NCBI RefSeq assembly: GCF_900129745.1 | Contig: NZ_FQWS01000001.1 | Span: 1,178,001-1,242,000 of the forward strand | Direction: 5' to 3' | Length of the DNA: 64,000 nucleotides | From: Winogradskyella jejuensis | GTDB lineage: Bacteria; Bacteroidota; Bacteroidia; Flavobacteriales; Flavobacteriaceae | The notes under the pieces: generated by a model | Told to the model about the DNA's origin: nothing | Database searches by the model: none | Seen by the model: only the letters and a program-made list of their open reading frames with translations | Position numbers and translations under genes: made by a program | Shown here: piece by piece, positions 26,290 to 35,846 of the stretch | Layout of the letters: the number at the start of each line of letters is the position of its first letter | How positions within the stretch are numbered: position 1 is the stretch's first letter

Positions 26290-27738
26290 TTATCCTACGG
26301 AACCTTCTAAAGATATTTCTAGAAGTTTTTGTGCTTCTACAGCAAATTCCATTGGTAATTTATTTAATACTTCTTTACTAAATCCGTTAACGATAAGCGC
26401 AATGGCTTTTTCGGTATCGATACCACGTTGGTTACAGTAAAAAATTTGGTCCTCACCAATTTTACTAGTTGTAGCTTCGTGCTCTATCTGTGCGGATTTA
26501 TTTTTTACTTCTATATATGGAAATGTATGAGCTCCACACTCATTACCCATTAGTAAACTATCACATTGAGAGAAGTTACGCGCGTTCTCAGCACGAGGAC
26601 TAATTTGTACCAATCCACGGTAAGAATTCTGAGATTTTCCTGCAGAGATACCTTTAGAAATAATAGTTGACTTTGTGTTTTTGCCCAAGTGAATCATCTT
26701 TGTACCCGTATCAGCTTGCTGAAAATTGTTAGTCACAGCAATAGAGTAGAACTCACCGATAGAGTTGTCACCTTTTAACACGCAAGAAGGATATTTCCAA
26801 GTCACTGCACTACCAGTTTCTACTTGTGTCCAAGAAATTTTTGCATTCTTTTCGCATAAGCCACGCTTAGTTACAAAATTATAAACACCACCTTTTCCTT
26901 CTGCTGTTCCTGGGAACCAGTTTTGTACGGTACTGTATTTAATTTCAGCATCATCAAGCGCAATCAATTCTACCACAGCGGCATGTAGTTGATTCTCATC
27001 ACGGCTTGGTGCTGTACAACCTTCTAAATAGGATACGTAACTGCCTTCATCTGCTATAACAAGTGTACGCTCAAATTGACCTGTACCAGCTTGGTTGATA
27101 CGGAAATATGTAGATAACTCCATTGGGCAACGCACGCCTTTTGGTATGTAACAGAAACTACCGTCACTAAACACTGCAGAGTTTAAGGCTGCATAAAAAT
27201 TGTCTTTTTGAGGCACAACGGTACCAATATATTTTTTTACGAGTTCCGGGTGCTCTTTAATAGCTTCAGAAATGCTCATAAAAATAATACCTTTTTCTGC
27301 TAAAGTCTCTTTAAATGTCGTGGCAACAGATACTGAATCTACAACCACATCCATAGCAACTCCAGCAAGTTTCTTTTGCTCATCTAGGGAAATTCCTAAT
27401 TTTTCGAAAGTTGCTAGTAATTCTGGATCAACCTCATCGATACTATCGTATTTAGGCTTGCTATTTGGGGCAGAATAATAAGAAATCGCTTGAAAATCTG
27501 GTTTTTCGTATTGTACATTCGCCCATTCTGGCTCAGTCATTTTCTTCCACACTTTAAAAGCTTCTAATCGCCATTCTGTCATCCATTCTGGCTCTTCTTT
27601 CTTTTTTGAAATGGCTCTAACTATATCTTCATTTAGACCATTAGGGAATGTTTCAGACTCAATGTCTGTATAAAAACCATACTCATATTCTTTGGTTTTT
27701 AATTCTTCTCTTAAATCGTCTTCTGTATATTTTGACAT
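26290..27738 (-). CDS. sufB: Fe-S cluster assembly protein SufB
   Basis: The 482-aa scaffold subunit of SufBC2D. Family signatures include [52 protein letters not shown] and [17 protein letters not shown]. Length is standard. It follows sufA by 45 bases and starts the core of the operon. Confidence 0.97.
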   Translation of the reverse strand: MSKYTEDDLREELKTKEYEYGFYTDIESETFPNGLNEDIVRAISKKKEEPEWMTEWRLEAFKVWKKMTEPEWANVQYEKPDFQAISYYSAPNSKPKYDSIDEVDPELLATFEKLGISLDEQKKLAGVAMDVVVDSVSVATTFKETLAEKGIIFMSISEAIKEHPELVKKYIGTVVPQKDNFYAALNSAVFSDGSFCYIPKGVRCPMELSTYFRINQAGTGQFERTLVIADEGSYVSYLEGCTAPSRDENQLHAAVVELIALDDAEIKYSTVQNWFPGTAEGKGGVYNFVTKRGLCEKNAKISWTQVETGSAVTWKYPSCVLKGDNSIGEFYSIAVTNNFQQADTGTKMIHLGKNTKSTIISKGISAGKSQNSYRGLVQISPRAENARNFSQCDSLLMGNECGAHTFPYIEVKNKSAQIEHEATTSKIGEDQIFYCNQRGIDTEKAIALIVNGFSKEVLNKLPMEFAVEAQKLLEISLEGSVG

Positions 27739-27783
27739 ACTATTTTTTTTGAAAGTCTTTCTAATCAGAAATTTTAGAAAATG

Positions 27784-28113
27784 CTATAGTGAAAATGACT
27801 CACCACAACCACAAGTTCTGTTTGCATTAGGATTGTTGAATACAAATCCAGTTCCGTTTAAACCACCAGAATATTCTAATGTAGTGCCTATGAGATATAA
27901 GAAACTTTTCTTGTCAACAATGATACGGACGCCATTGTCTTCAAAAACCTTATCTTCTTCTTCTTGGGTTTTATCAAATTTTAAATCGTAAGATAGTCCA
28001 GAACAGCCACCACTTTTTACTCCAACACGGATGTAATCCGTTGTAGCATCAAAGCCGTCTTCTTGCATAAGTTGCACGACTTTTTGTTTTGCAGTATCAG
28101 AAACCTTTATCAT
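27784..28113 (-). CDS. sufA: A-type Fe-S carrier protein (SufA/ErpA-like)
   Basis: A 109-aa HesB/IscA-family carrier. The three cluster-binding cysteines are C37 (KSGGCSGLSYDL), C101 and C103 (NRTCGCGESFSL). It is the first gene of the SUF run and is preceded by a two-box promoter. Family assignment is certain; the choice of SufA over ErpA rests on the operon. Confidence 0.93.
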   Translation of the reverse strand: MIKVSDTAKQKVVQLMQEDGFDATTDYIRVGVKSGGCSGLSYDLKFDKTQEEEDKVFEDNGVRIIVDKKSFLYLIGTTLEYSGGLNGTGFVFNNPNANRTCGCGESFSL

Positions 28114-28122
28114 ATCCTTATA

Positions 28123-28174
28123 TAGATTTTATCTAAATAGAGTGCAAAGATAAGATATAGCTAGCTTCTTACAA
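28123..28174 (-). promoter_or_regulatory. SUF operon promoter with small palindrome in the leader
   Basis: On the minus strand TTG (28174-28172), a 19-base spacer and TATCTTTG (28152-28145) form a good two-box promoter. The leader to the sufA ATG is about 26 bases and contains the palindrome TAGATAAAATCTA (28135-28123), a possible operator just downstream of the start of transcription. Confidence 0.6.
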
Positions 28175-28260
28175 CATTTACTAACATTATATTAAGATAT
28201 CATTTCATAGGGATTAACTATCTCAATATGAAGCAATGATTAAAGAGAAAAATTTGATAA

Positions 28261-28491
28261 CTAGAGGCAAGATGTCATTTTACGTCTTAGTAAAAAAAGT
28301 TGACGCAATGCGGTTTCAAATGTTTTATCATTTGCGGCACTTGTATCTAAATCGCCATTCTTAGTCATGACTATTTGTGTACCACAGTTTTTGCAAACAA
28401 CTTCATCTTTTGATTTGTCTGTTAACTCTTTTTTGTAAAAGTTGTGTCCAAGCAAAAGACAAGTTATGTTGTCTGTGTTTGTAGGTTTCAT
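28261..28491 (-). CDS. Small zinc-ribbon-like protein, paralogue 1
   Basis: A 76-aa protein with the pattern C-x4-GHNF (CLLLGHNFYKKEL) and C-x2-C (VVCKNCGTQIV), so a plausible four-ligand zinc site made of two Cys pairs or Cys/His. A helical tail FETALRQLFLLRRK follows. It resembles the protein at 34741-35004 in motif order, spacing and tail, and also the small DUF1660-type zinc ribbons. Function is unknown. Its promoter has a TATATTAG -7 box (28520-28513) with TTG 19 bases upstream (28542-28540). Confidence 0.7.
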   Translation of the reverse strand: MKPTNTDNITCLLLGHNFYKKELTDKSKDEVVCKNCGTQIVMTKNGDLDTSAANDKTFETALRQLFLLRRKMTSCL

Positions 28492-28599
28492 ATTTTGTGT
28501 TTTGGGGGACGACTAATATAGATATATATTTTACTTATACAAGCTGAAATACATATTTTTTCGATGAAATGCACAAAATCTTAAATTTTGTACTAAATT

Positions 28600-29679
28600 T
28601 TAATTCTGAAATGCTGGGTTATTAATGAAAGAAGTATCTGATAACGTCAATAAAAAAGCCTTTAAATCTGCTTTATCTTGAGGAGAAAGTTGAACACCAC
28701 CTTGTGCAACGTTTTTCATTAAAGGGTCAATTGTTGGGGAGTTTTGCAACCCTTCACTGTAGAAATCGATAACTTCTTCTAAGGCTTCAAATCTACCGTC
28801 ATGCATATATGGTGCAGTAAAAGCTAAATTTCTTAAAGAAGGTGTTCTGAATCTACCATTATCATTTGGGTCGCCAGTTACACCGCCAAGTCCTAAATCC
28901 GTAAACGTTGCATCTAATCCATTATTGTGGAATTCATTATTTGTCCAAAGTGGATTATTGGGATTTCCATGGCAGTGGAAGCAATCGCCTTTATCTTCTC
29001 TTAGAAAAACATCTAATCCATTAAGTTCTTGTGCTGTTAGATTGGCTTGACCGAGAGAATATCTATCGAATTTAGAATTAGCAGAAATCAACGTACGCTC
29101 AAATTGTGCAATTGCCTTGGCAATAAGTTCTTCTGTAATTATATCTGTTTTGAAAGCAGCATCAAATAGCTCTGGATAATCAGGATGATTTTGCAAGCGT
29201 TGTACAACGATTTCCAAATCGCTATTCATTTCTACCGGATTTTCTATTGGCTCTAAAGCTTGACGTTCTAGGCTTAATTCTTTACCATCCCAAGCAAATC
29301 GTTCGCCATAATTCCACGCTAGATTAAATAAAGGCATTGAATTTCTATTCCCCAGAACTCCGTTAACACCAGCGCTTGTTGAGGTATTATTTGTAAATGC
29401 ACTAGATGGTGCGTGACAACTGGCACAAGATATAGTTTCATCTTCAGAAAGTATATTATCGAAAAATAATCGTTTGCCAAGGGCTACGCCTTCTTCGGTT
29501 AAAGGGTTATCTGTAGGAATAACTGGAGCAAGAATATTGTCTCTAAACAATTGAGGAATCTCTAACTCAATAGGATTAGGTGTTTCTTCAACCACAGGAG
29601 TTAATCCCTCATCTTCATTATTGCTAGAGCAAGAAAGGTAAAGTAAAACAACAGATAATATGTAAATAATCTTTTTCAT
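28600..29679 (-). CDS. Di-heme cytochrome c peroxidase / MbnH-like (MauG superfamily)
   Basis: A 359-aa lipoprotein (LLYLSC, C17) with two c-type heme sites, CASCH (C85-C88-H89) and CFHCH (C233-C236-H237), and the conserved inter-heme Trp in FAWDGKE (W130). RTPSLRNLAFTAPYMHDGRF supplies the distal ligand region of the second heme. The superfamily includes H2O2-reducing peroxidases and the MauG/MbnH enzymes that oxidise tryptophan in a partner protein. The gene begins 3 bases after an MbnP-like gene, so an MbnH-type role on that partner is the better guess than a free peroxidase. Confidence 0.85.
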   Translation of the reverse strand: MKKIIYILSVVLLYLSCSSNNEDEGLTPVVEETPNPIELEIPQLFRDNILAPVIPTDNPLTEEGVALGKRLFFDNILSEDETISCASCHAPSSAFTNNTSTSAGVNGVLGNRNSMPLFNLAWNYGERFAWDGKELSLERQALEPIENPVEMNSDLEIVVQRLQNHPDYPELFDAAFKTDIITEELIAKAIAQFERTLISANSKFDRYSLGQANLTAQELNGLDVFLREDKGDCFHCHGNPNNPLWTNNEFHNNGLDATFTDLGLGGVTGDPNDNGRFRTPSLRNLAFTAPYMHDGRFEALEEVIDFYSEGLQNSPTIDPLMKNVAQGGVQLSPQDKADLKAFLLTLSDTSFINNPAFQN

Positions 29680-29682
29680 TTC

Positions 29683-30459
29683 TTATTCTGATACAGAACC
29701 CAGGCTGAATACATTTTGTCCATTTTCAAACATCATAATTTGTGCCGAAGAATTTGGCATGAGAACAGTATTTAATTGATTTAAGTCCCATGTGTTAGGG
29801 TTTCTAAACCATTCTGCAATATTCATTTCAATATTAAGTATAGTATCTCCACTTATAGATACAGGTCCTAAATTAACTGTAAAAAAAGTATCTTGAGGAA
29901 AGGTAGGATTAGGTCCTGGATTATCTACAGCTCTTATTGCATGATAGTTATAATTTGCCTCTTGATTATTATTATCGATATATTTACCGTCCATTTGCAT
30001 GTAGTGATAACCGCCTCCAAGCATTTCAGGAACATTAAAGGAAGCAGAGTTTAAGTCCAAGTAATTTTGAGAATTATCATCATTATCAAATCCAAATGTA
30101 AACGACACATTGCTGTAATTTCCTGGAGGAATTTGTGTTCCTAAATCTAAATTAAGATTAGTGCCATTTGTAACATCTATAAGATTATAATTATCTAAAT
30201 CTAAAACCTCATTAGAGGTTGTGGTAAAAGTGACGTCTGATATAACATAGCGCAAGCGTTCTATACTTAGAATTTCGCCATTTTGATTAGTGAACTGAAT
30301 TGTATTAAAATCTGCATTAGTTACAGTAGTACCATTCCAATTATGGGAAAAACTTAAAGTGGTAGTTGCTTGACTTAAATTACTACTGGTATCATCATCA
30401 CTACATGATAAAATGATTAATGATAAAAGAATGATTTGGGTAAATATTTTTGTTTTCAT
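29683..30459 (-). CDS. MbnP-like (copper-binding family) lipoprotein
   Basis: A 258-aa lipoprotein (IILSC, C19) whose sequence follows the MbnP domain: LSFSHNWNGTTV near the N-terminus, IERLRYVISDVTF, DNDDNSQNYLDLNS, GGGYHYMQMDGKY and YNYHAIR. H39, H152 and H173 are candidate metal ligands; W41, W217 and W224 are candidates for oxidation by the adjacent di-heme enzyme. In the characterised pair MbnH converts a Trp of MbnP to kynurenine. The ATG at 30459 is chosen because the upstream open extension lies within the 3' end of the preceding gene and the lipobox signal follows directly. Confidence 0.78.
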   Translation of the reverse strand: MKTKIFTQIILLSLIILSCSDDDTSSNLSQATTTLSFSHNWNGTTVTNADFNTIQFTNQNGEILSIERLRYVISDVTFTTTSNEVLDLDNYNLIDVTNGTNLNLDLGTQIPPGNYSNVSFTFGFDNDDNSQNYLDLNSASFNVPEMLGGGYHYMQMDGKYIDNNNQEANYNYHAIRAVDNPGPNPTFPQDTFFTVNLGPVSISGDTILNIEMNIAEWFRNPNTWDLNQLNTVLMPNSSAQIMMFENGQNVFSLGSVSE

Positions 30460-30460
30460 T

Positions 30461-31801
30461 TTAATCAATTTTAAAAATAAGTAGGTCTGTAAATCCTTTG
30501 TTTTCTCCGATATCGCCATCATTACTACTAGTTTCACCAACGGCAATAACAGATAGGTCATTTAACTCAGTAACGCCATAAGCAAAGTCAATATTGCTTC
30601 CGCCAACGGATACTTCCCAAAGTAAATCTCCGTTAGCATTAACTTTTAGTGCCCAAGCATCATTCTGACCTTTATTTTCTGACACATCGCCATCGCTACT
30701 GCGAGAGCTTCCTGCTAATAAAAAGCAATTATCTCTTGTGATGCTGATATCTCTTGCTACATCAAAACTGGTGCCTCCTAAAGTTTTTTCCCAAATAAGA
30801 TTTCCCTCAGGTGAAATTTTTATAAGCCACAAGTCCGCGGCACCATTATTGGTAGAAATATCACCGTCATTACTTCTAGTATCTCCAACAATTACAAAAT
30901 TATTATCACTTGATTTCACAATGGCTCTAGCTTCATCAATCTCATTGCCTCCAAAAGATTTTTCCCAAATTAAATCGCCGTCAGCGTTAACCCTAACAAT
31001 CCAAAAATCATAAGTTCCTTTATTGTTGGTTATATCTGTGTCTTCACTATCTGATCCGCCAGCGATAATAAATCCGCCATCATCTGTTTCTGCCACGCCT
31101 TCTGCTGTATCTGTAAAATTCCCTCCAAAATAACGACTCCACTGAAGATTTCCTGTTTCATTAATTTTTACAGCCCAATAGTCACCGCCTGCATGACGAC
31201 TATTGGAACGTGAAGTGTTCCCTTGTCCACCTGAAGCCGTAACATCTAAGACACCAGTCATTAAATAACCCAAATCTGATGTTTGTATGAGTGAAATACC
31301 AGAATCGTTTCCTTGAAAACCAAAAGATTTTTGCCAAGATATATTTCCTTGAAGGTCTAGTTTAGCTATCCAATAATCTTGAGAACCATTGTTGCCAGAA
31401 ACATTACCGTCATTACTTTGGCTAGTTCCTAAAATAGCATATCCTCCGTCTTGGGTTTGAATGATTTTTCGCCCCCTATCGTCTTCAGATCCTCCATAGG
31501 TTTTTTGCCACTCCAAAGTATTTTGAGCATTGAATTTTAACACCCAATAATCAAAACTTGAGTCTTGCTTATCCGTAATATCATTGTCATTACTTTGTGT
31601 AAAGCCTAAAATTACATAGCCTCCGTCCAATGTGGCAGTAACAGATTGTGCACTATCGTTTAGACTTCCTCCAAATGTAGAAACTGCTACAGCTTCAGGA
31701 AGTGTATTTGTAGGTATACCTGGTGTAGATAAATCTTCAAGGTCGGAGCAACTTAATGCACAAAAACCAAGACTTAAAAGTAAAAGATGTGATAGTCGCA
31801 T
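30461..31801 (-). CDS. Beta-propeller lipoprotein with repeated TxDGGY/GGSxxD motifs
   Basis: A 446-aa lipoprotein (CALSC, C18) built from about seven repeats of roughly 50-60 residues. Each repeat has the plan DYWVLKxNxxGxxxWQKTYGGSxxDxaxxixxTxDGGYxxxGxSxSNDGDvsxxxG, the last part resembling a Ca-binding Asp/Asn loop. This is a propeller-type exported protein; no enzymatic motif is seen. Its stop comes 1 base before the MbnP-like ATG, so the genes are co-translated. It lies 14 bases after the choice-of-anchor B gene. Confidence 0.8.
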   Translation of the reverse strand: MRLSHLLLLSLGFCALSCSDLEDLSTPGIPTNTLPEAVAVSTFGGSLNDSAQSVTATLDGGYVILGFTQSNDNDITDKQDSSFDYWVLKFNAQNTLEWQKTYGGSEDDRGRKIIQTQDGGYAILGTSQSNDGNVSGNNGSQDYWIAKLDLQGNISWQKSFGFQGNDSGISLIQTSDLGYLMTGVLDVTASGGQGNTSRSNSRHAGGDYWAVKINETGNLQWSRYFGGNFTDTAEGVAETDDGGFIIAGGSDSEDTDITNNKGTYDFWIVRVNADGDLIWEKSFGGNEIDEARAIVKSSDNNFVIVGDTRSNDGDISTNNGAADLWLIKISPEGNLIWEKTLGGTSFDVARDISITRDNCFLLAGSSRSSDGDVSENKGQNDAWALKVNANGDLLWEVSVGGSNIDFAYGVTELNDLSVIAVGETSSNDGDIGENKGFTDLLIFKID

Positions 31802-31815
31802 GTTTCATCAATTGT

Positions 31816-33579
31816 CTATTGACTTTTTCTAACAATAAATAAACCGCCTTCGATATCACTAATCACTATATTTCCACTAGCGAAATAAGGATATACACTC
31901 CAAACACCATTAAACGCAGCACTATCACTAGGGATAAAGGTGTCTATAAAATGTGTTTCTGTCATAGGGTTTGTTGACGAGCTAATATTAGAAATATCCA
32001 AAATTCGCATTCCTGCTCGATAATTTGCCAAGTAATACTCGTTACCGAGAACATAACCATTATGATCTATAGCTGGGGTTGTACCAAAATAGGTAGATGA
32101 AAGCGTAGGATTATCTAAATCTGAGAAATCAAAAACTAAGGTTTTGGTGTTAAATCCAAACGCTTGTTCGTCAGTTTCATCTCCCAATATAAAATAACGT
32201 TGGTCATCCGTAAACCAGCCTTGATGCGCATATGATGTTTGCGGATATGTAAACTCGCTAATTGGTACCACATTGTTTTTATCGGTTACGTCTAAAACAA
32301 CAACTTTATCTGTATTTCCATTACTGCCAACATAGATTTCTCTGTTAGCATAATCGGTATCAGGTCCATTATAAGTGATGACTTGCGCATCATGAGAATA
32401 ACCTCCAGCTGTATAGTCGTTTATAAATGTTGGATTAAGTGGGTTAGAAATGTCGACAAAAATGGGTCCACCACCATTAGTAGAAGAACAACCTACAAGA
32501 TAAGCTACAGCTTCACTCTCGTTAATAACTATGTTGTGGCAGCTACCTACACCTGTATAAATAGCATCAGCAGTAAAAGTTTCGGGAGCATTAGTCACGT
32601 TTCGCAGACGCGTTAAATCAAAAACTTGCATACCATGTGCTCCAACACCATCTGCTACTATAAATGCATAGTTGTTGTAAACTTTAACATCACGCCAAAA
32701 GTTGGTACCAGCATTAGTATTAAGCCTTCCTAAAAATAAGGGATTTAATGGGTCTGAAATATCTACAAAAGCGGTGGAATTTGTTAGAGCAATAAGTGCA
32801 ATTTCATTTCCATTTGAAGGATCTGTCCAACCCCAAATATCACTACCTTCTATATTAGAAGCGGTGCTTCCTCCAAGTGTATTTACATCAATAACAGATA
32901 AAACATCAATCTTATCACAAGGATATGGTCCTGCCATACCATCAACGCACGATGCATTTACAGTATAGGGACTTGGGTCACACGCATCTCCAACACCGTC
33001 ATTATCAATATCTTCTTGGTTTGGATTAGGAATTAAAGGACAATTATCACACACATCTCCTATACCGTCACTATCCGAGTCCTCTTGGTTTGGATTAGGA
33101 ATTAAAGGACAATTATCATCCACATCGGCAATACCATCACCATCATCATCAGTATCACAAACATCCCCAATACCATCATTATCTGTATCTAATTGATCAG
33201 GATTAGGAATTAAAGGACAATTATCATCTATATCTGCAACACCGTCTTCGTCATCGTCAGTGTCACAAGCGTCACCATCCCCGTCGCTATCAGTATCTAA
33301 TTGGTCTGGATTAGCAATAGTAGGACAATTATCTTCAACATCTAAAACACCATCTCCATCATCATCTGTATCGCAAGCATCACCGATGCCGTCATTATTT
33401 GAGTCTACTTGACTACTATTAGATGTGTTTGGACAGTTATCTTCGTCATCATTAATTCCATCATTATCTGTATCAATATTAACTTCTGGTGGCGTGGGTG
33501 TTTCTTCATCTTTACAGCCATTTACAAGAAAAATGGACATACACAGAAGTAGTCTAAGTGTAAGTTTGGTAATATTCAT
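31816..33579 (-). CDS. Choice-of-anchor B family lipoprotein with thrombospondin type 3 repeats
   Basis: A 587-aa lipoprotein (LVNGC, C22). Residues about 35-205 are thrombospondin type 3 calcium-binding repeats with five DNCP modules and DxDxDGxGDxCD loops. The rest is the choice-of-anchor B propeller domain, with [77 protein letters not shown] (split here: [14 protein letters not shown] and [12 protein letters not shown]) and conserved His/Asp residues. It is probably surface-exposed and Ca-stabilised. It heads the propeller-MbnP-MbnH operon. Confidence 0.88.
   Translation of the reverse strand: MNITKLTLRLLLCMSIFLVNGCKDEETPTPPEVNIDTDNDGINDDEDNCPNTSNSSQVDSNNDGIGDACDTDDDGDGVLDVEDNCPTIANPDQLDTDSDGDGDACDTDDDEDGVADIDDNCPLIPNPDQLDTDNDGIGDVCDTDDDGDGIADVDDNCPLIPNPNQEDSDSDGIGDVCDNCPLIPNPNQEDIDNDGVGDACDPSPYTVNASCVDGMAGPYPCDKIDVLSVIDVNTLGGSTASNIEGSDIWGWTDPSNGNEIALIALTNSTAFVDISDPLNPLFLGRLNTNAGTNFWRDVKVYNNYAFIVADGVGAHGMQVFDLTRLRNVTNAPETFTADAIYTGVGSCHNIVINESEAVAYLVGCSSTNGGGPIFVDISNPLNPTFINDYTAGGYSHDAQVITYNGPDTDYANREIYVGSNGNTDKVVVLDVTDKNNVVPISEFTYPQTSYAHQGWFTDDQRYFILGDETDEQAFGFNTKTLVFDFSDLDNPTLSSTYFGTTPAIDHNGYVLGNEYYLANYRAGMRILDISNISSSTNPMTETHFIDTFIPSDSAAFNGVWSVYPYFASGNIVISDIEGGLFIVRKSQ
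33014..33118. repeat. Near-tandem DNA repeat coding for thrombospondin type 3 modules
   Basis: A 36-base segment at 33014-33049 recurs identically at 33083-33118 (period 69), and a diverged third copy lies near 33205-33236. The identity exceeds what the protein repeat needs, pointing to recent duplication within the gene. Confidence 0.8.
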
Positions 33580-33648
33580 TCGGGTAAAATTTTATGCAAT
33601 TTAATTATAACTATTAATACTTAACTAAAATTAGATCAATAAATTACC

Positions 33649-33677
33649 TTGAAATTGTTAAAAGCGTAATATTTTTG
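33649..33677 (+). promoter_or_regulatory. thiL promoter giving a leaderless mRNA
   Basis: TTG (33649-33651), an 18-base spacer and TATTTTTG (33670-33677) match both boxes. The ATG follows after only four bases (CAGC), so transcription should start at or next to the start codon. Confidence 0.65.
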
Positions 33678-33681
33678 CAGC

Positions 33682-34740
33682 ATGATAGAAGATAAAAATC
33701 CACAGCGTACGCCATTGAGTGAACTCGGTGAGTTTAAGTTAATTGAGCATTTAACAGCGCAATTTAAGATAAATCATAAGTCAACTGTTTTGGGGATAGG
33801 TGATGACGCCGCAATTTTAAACCCATCAAAAAAGCAGATTGTTGTCACCACAGATTTATTGGTTGAAGGTGTGCATTTTGATTTGAGTTATGTGCCATTA
33901 AAACACTTAGGCTATAAAGCTGTAATGGTAAATATTTCTGATGTATGCGCTATGAATGCCAATGCCACTCAGATTACTGTCTCTATTGCAGTATCTAATA
34001 GATTTCCCCTTGAAGCCTTAGAAGAGTTATATGCAGGTATAGAGACTGCTGCAAGATTATATAATGTGGATGTTGTTGGCGGTGATACAACGTCATCTAC
34101 ATCTGGACTTATAATATCTATTACCGCTGTAGGTGAAGTTGAAGAAGATAAAGTTGTAAAACGCTCCGGTGCAAAACCAAATGATTTACTAGTTGTTACG
34201 GGAGATTTGGGAGGTGCGTATATGGGACTTCAAGTGTTAGAGCGTGAAAAGGAGGTTTTTAAAGTCAATCCTCAAAATCAACCAGACTTATCCATGTATA
34301 CTTATATAGTTGAAAGACAACTAAAACCTGAAGCACGTAAAGACATTGTGGATTTACTTAAAGAGCTAGACGTGAAACCAACAAGTATGATAGATATTAG
34401 TGACGGCTTATCTTCTGAAATTATCCATATCTGTAAACAAAGCAATGTTGGTGTAGATTTATATGAAAATAAGATTCCGTTAGACCCTCAAGTTATTAGT
34501 ACTTGCGAAGAGTTTAATATAGACAGTACAACTATAGCCTTAAATGGAGGCGAAGATTACGAATTATTAATGACTATTTCTCAAGAAGATTTTCCTAAGA
34601 TAAAAGGAAACCCAAATTTAACAGTAATTGGTTATATGACAGAAGCTGAAAGAGGCATGCATCTTATAACTCGTGCGGAAACAAAAGTCCCAATTATTGC
34701 TAAAGGTTGGAAAAGTTTTAATGAAAATGAGAAGCAGTAA
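33682..34740 (+). CDS. thiL: Thiamine-monophosphate kinase
   Basis: Phosphorylates thiamine monophosphate to the cofactor thiamine diphosphate. The 352-aa protein has ThiL/PurM-fold motifs GIGDDAAIL (about 42-50), VTTDLLVEGVHFDLSY (about 58-73), VNISDVCAMNA, VGGDTTSS and DISDGLSSEIIHIC (about 238-251), with GGEDYELLMT. These Asp-rich loops bind Mg-ATP. No other thiamine gene lies nearby. The predicted mRNA has no leader. Confidence 0.95.
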   Translation: MIEDKNPQRTPLSELGEFKLIEHLTAQFKINHKSTVLGIGDDAAILNPSKKQIVVTTDLLVEGVHFDLSYVPLKHLGYKAVMVNISDVCAMNANATQITVSIAVSNRFPLEALEELYAGIETAARLYNVDVVGGDTTSSTSGLIISITAVGEVEEDKVVKRSGAKPNDLLVVTGDLGGAYMGLQVLEREKEVFKVNPQNQPDLSMYTYIVERQLKPEARKDIVDLLKELDVKPTSMIDISDGLSSEIIHICKQSNVGVDLYENKIPLDPQVISTCEEFNIDSTTIALNGGEDYELLMTISQEDFPKIKGNPNLTVIGYMTEAERGMHLITRAETKVPIIAKGWKSFNENEKQ

Positions 34741-35004
34741 TTAAGCTGCCGAAGTAGCGTAGCGACGTGTTCTCATACGCGCTAACTTGTTAGAATATAT
34801 TCTAGCCAAAGTGGCATTAATCTCCTTAAATTTTGGTGTAAGTTCGGTAAGTCGTCCATTACCGTTAGTGGTTAATTCGCGCTTACAACATTTACAAGTA
34901 TACTCTTTTACATGCTCAGTGACGTCTTTGGTTACCTTATAATTATGCCCAAATATATCACAGTAGAAACGCTTTGGTGAAGTAGGTCGAGTAGATGTTT
35001 TCAT
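34741..35004 (-). CDS. Small zinc-ribbon-like protein, paralogue 2
   Basis: An 87-aa basic protein with FYCDIFGHNYKVTKDV, then YTCKCCKREL, and a helical Arg-rich tail. It shares order and spacing of the C-x4-GHN and C-x2-C elements and the C-terminal helix with the 76-aa protein at 28261-28491. Function is unknown; nucleic-acid binding is possible given its charge. It converges on thiL with no intergenic space. A TATGTTAG -7 box (35033-35026, minus) with TTTTG 23 bases upstream (35061-35057) precedes it, again a TTAG variant. Confidence 0.65.
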   Translation of the reverse strand: MKTSTRPTSPKRFYCDIFGHNYKVTKDVTEHVKEYTCKCCKRELTTNGNGRLTELTPKFKEINATLARIYSNKLARMRTRRYATSAA

Positions 35005-35065
35005 AATTAGCTAGATTTGAGACAACTAACATAGCTAAAAAAAACACGTATAACGCCAAAACGTA

Positions 35066-35842
35066 TTATTTTTCGATAAAACGTTTTAAAAAGTAAGATA
35101 ATTCATATTTATTTTCAATATGACTCATGTGTCCTTGAGAGAAGATAACAGTTTCAATACCTGTATTTTTAGACTTTTCAACTAATAAATCTTCATCTAC
35201 AATCCAATCTTTTTGCCCAATAACAATTACCTTTTTTCCTTTTATGGCTTTAAAAACTTCGTACCTATTAGGCCTTATAGCCATTCCTTTATGTCCAGCT
35301 ATAAAACCTTGAACAGGAGTTTGTAAACCAATAGCGAGGGCTTTTTTTATTTCGGAAGCAAAAGGCACTTTACTTTCTGGTGCAAAAAGATTCACAAAAG
35401 ACATACGGACTAAGTTTTCGTAATTGGTAGTGGCCATTTGTGCGGCTCTGGCTCTTAATACTTTTCGTTCGTGGTCATCTGCTTCAAAAGTGGAGTTTAA
35501 TAAACATAAATCTTTAACTAAATTCGGATATATTTCTGCTAAAGCTAAAGCGACATAACCGCCCATGGAATGCCCTACACAACTAATTTCTTCAATCCGT
35601 AAATACTTTAAAACGGCAAAAACGGCTTCTGCCATATTTTCCATAGAATGAATGTATCCAAGACACTCGGTTTTTCCATGACCTAGTAAATCAATGCAAA
35701 TAACTTTTCGTGTCCTGGAGAGTACAGGCACAAAATCGGTCCACATATCAATAGTTTCCAAAAAGCCATGTAGCAAAACAAGCGCATCGCCTTCGCCTTT
35801 AACGGTATAGTTAATCGAAATATTCTTGTAATTCAGTGTCAT
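35066..35842 (-). CDS. Alpha/beta hydrolase
   Basis: A 258-aa cytosolic hydrolase. LLHGFLE provides the oxyanion HG motif (about 24-30), the nucleophile is in GHSMGGYVALALA (about 90-102), the Asp is likely in IGQKDWIVDEDL (near 212) and the His in SQGHMSHIE (near 238). Substrate unknown; esterase or MenH-like hydrolase are alternatives. The ATG at 35842 is preferred over the upstream extension: TATATTTG ends four bases before it, so the extension would lie in the promoter. Confidence 0.85.
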   Translation of the reverse strand: MTLNYKNISINYTVKGEGDALVLLHGFLETIDMWTDFVPVLSRTRKVICIDLLGHGKTECLGYIHSMENMAEAVFAVLKYLRIEEISCVGHSMGGYVALALAEIYPNLVKDLCLLNSTFEADDHERKVLRARAAQMATTNYENLVRMSFVNLFAPESKVPFASEIKKALAIGLQTPVQGFIAGHKGMAIRPNRYEVFKAIKGKKVIVIGQKDWIVDEDLLVEKSKNTGIETVIFSQGHMSHIENKYELSYFLKRFIEK

Positions 35843-35846
35843 ACTG

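Noticed and set aside
30460..30561. 34-codon extension of the MbnP-like gene
   Set aside because: It lies inside the 3' end of the preceding propeller gene and would bury the lipoprotein signal.
32970..33470. CRISPR-like periodic pattern
   Set aside because: The period encodes thrombospondin type 3 repeats in an intact reading frame; spacers are not unique and repeats are not palindromic.
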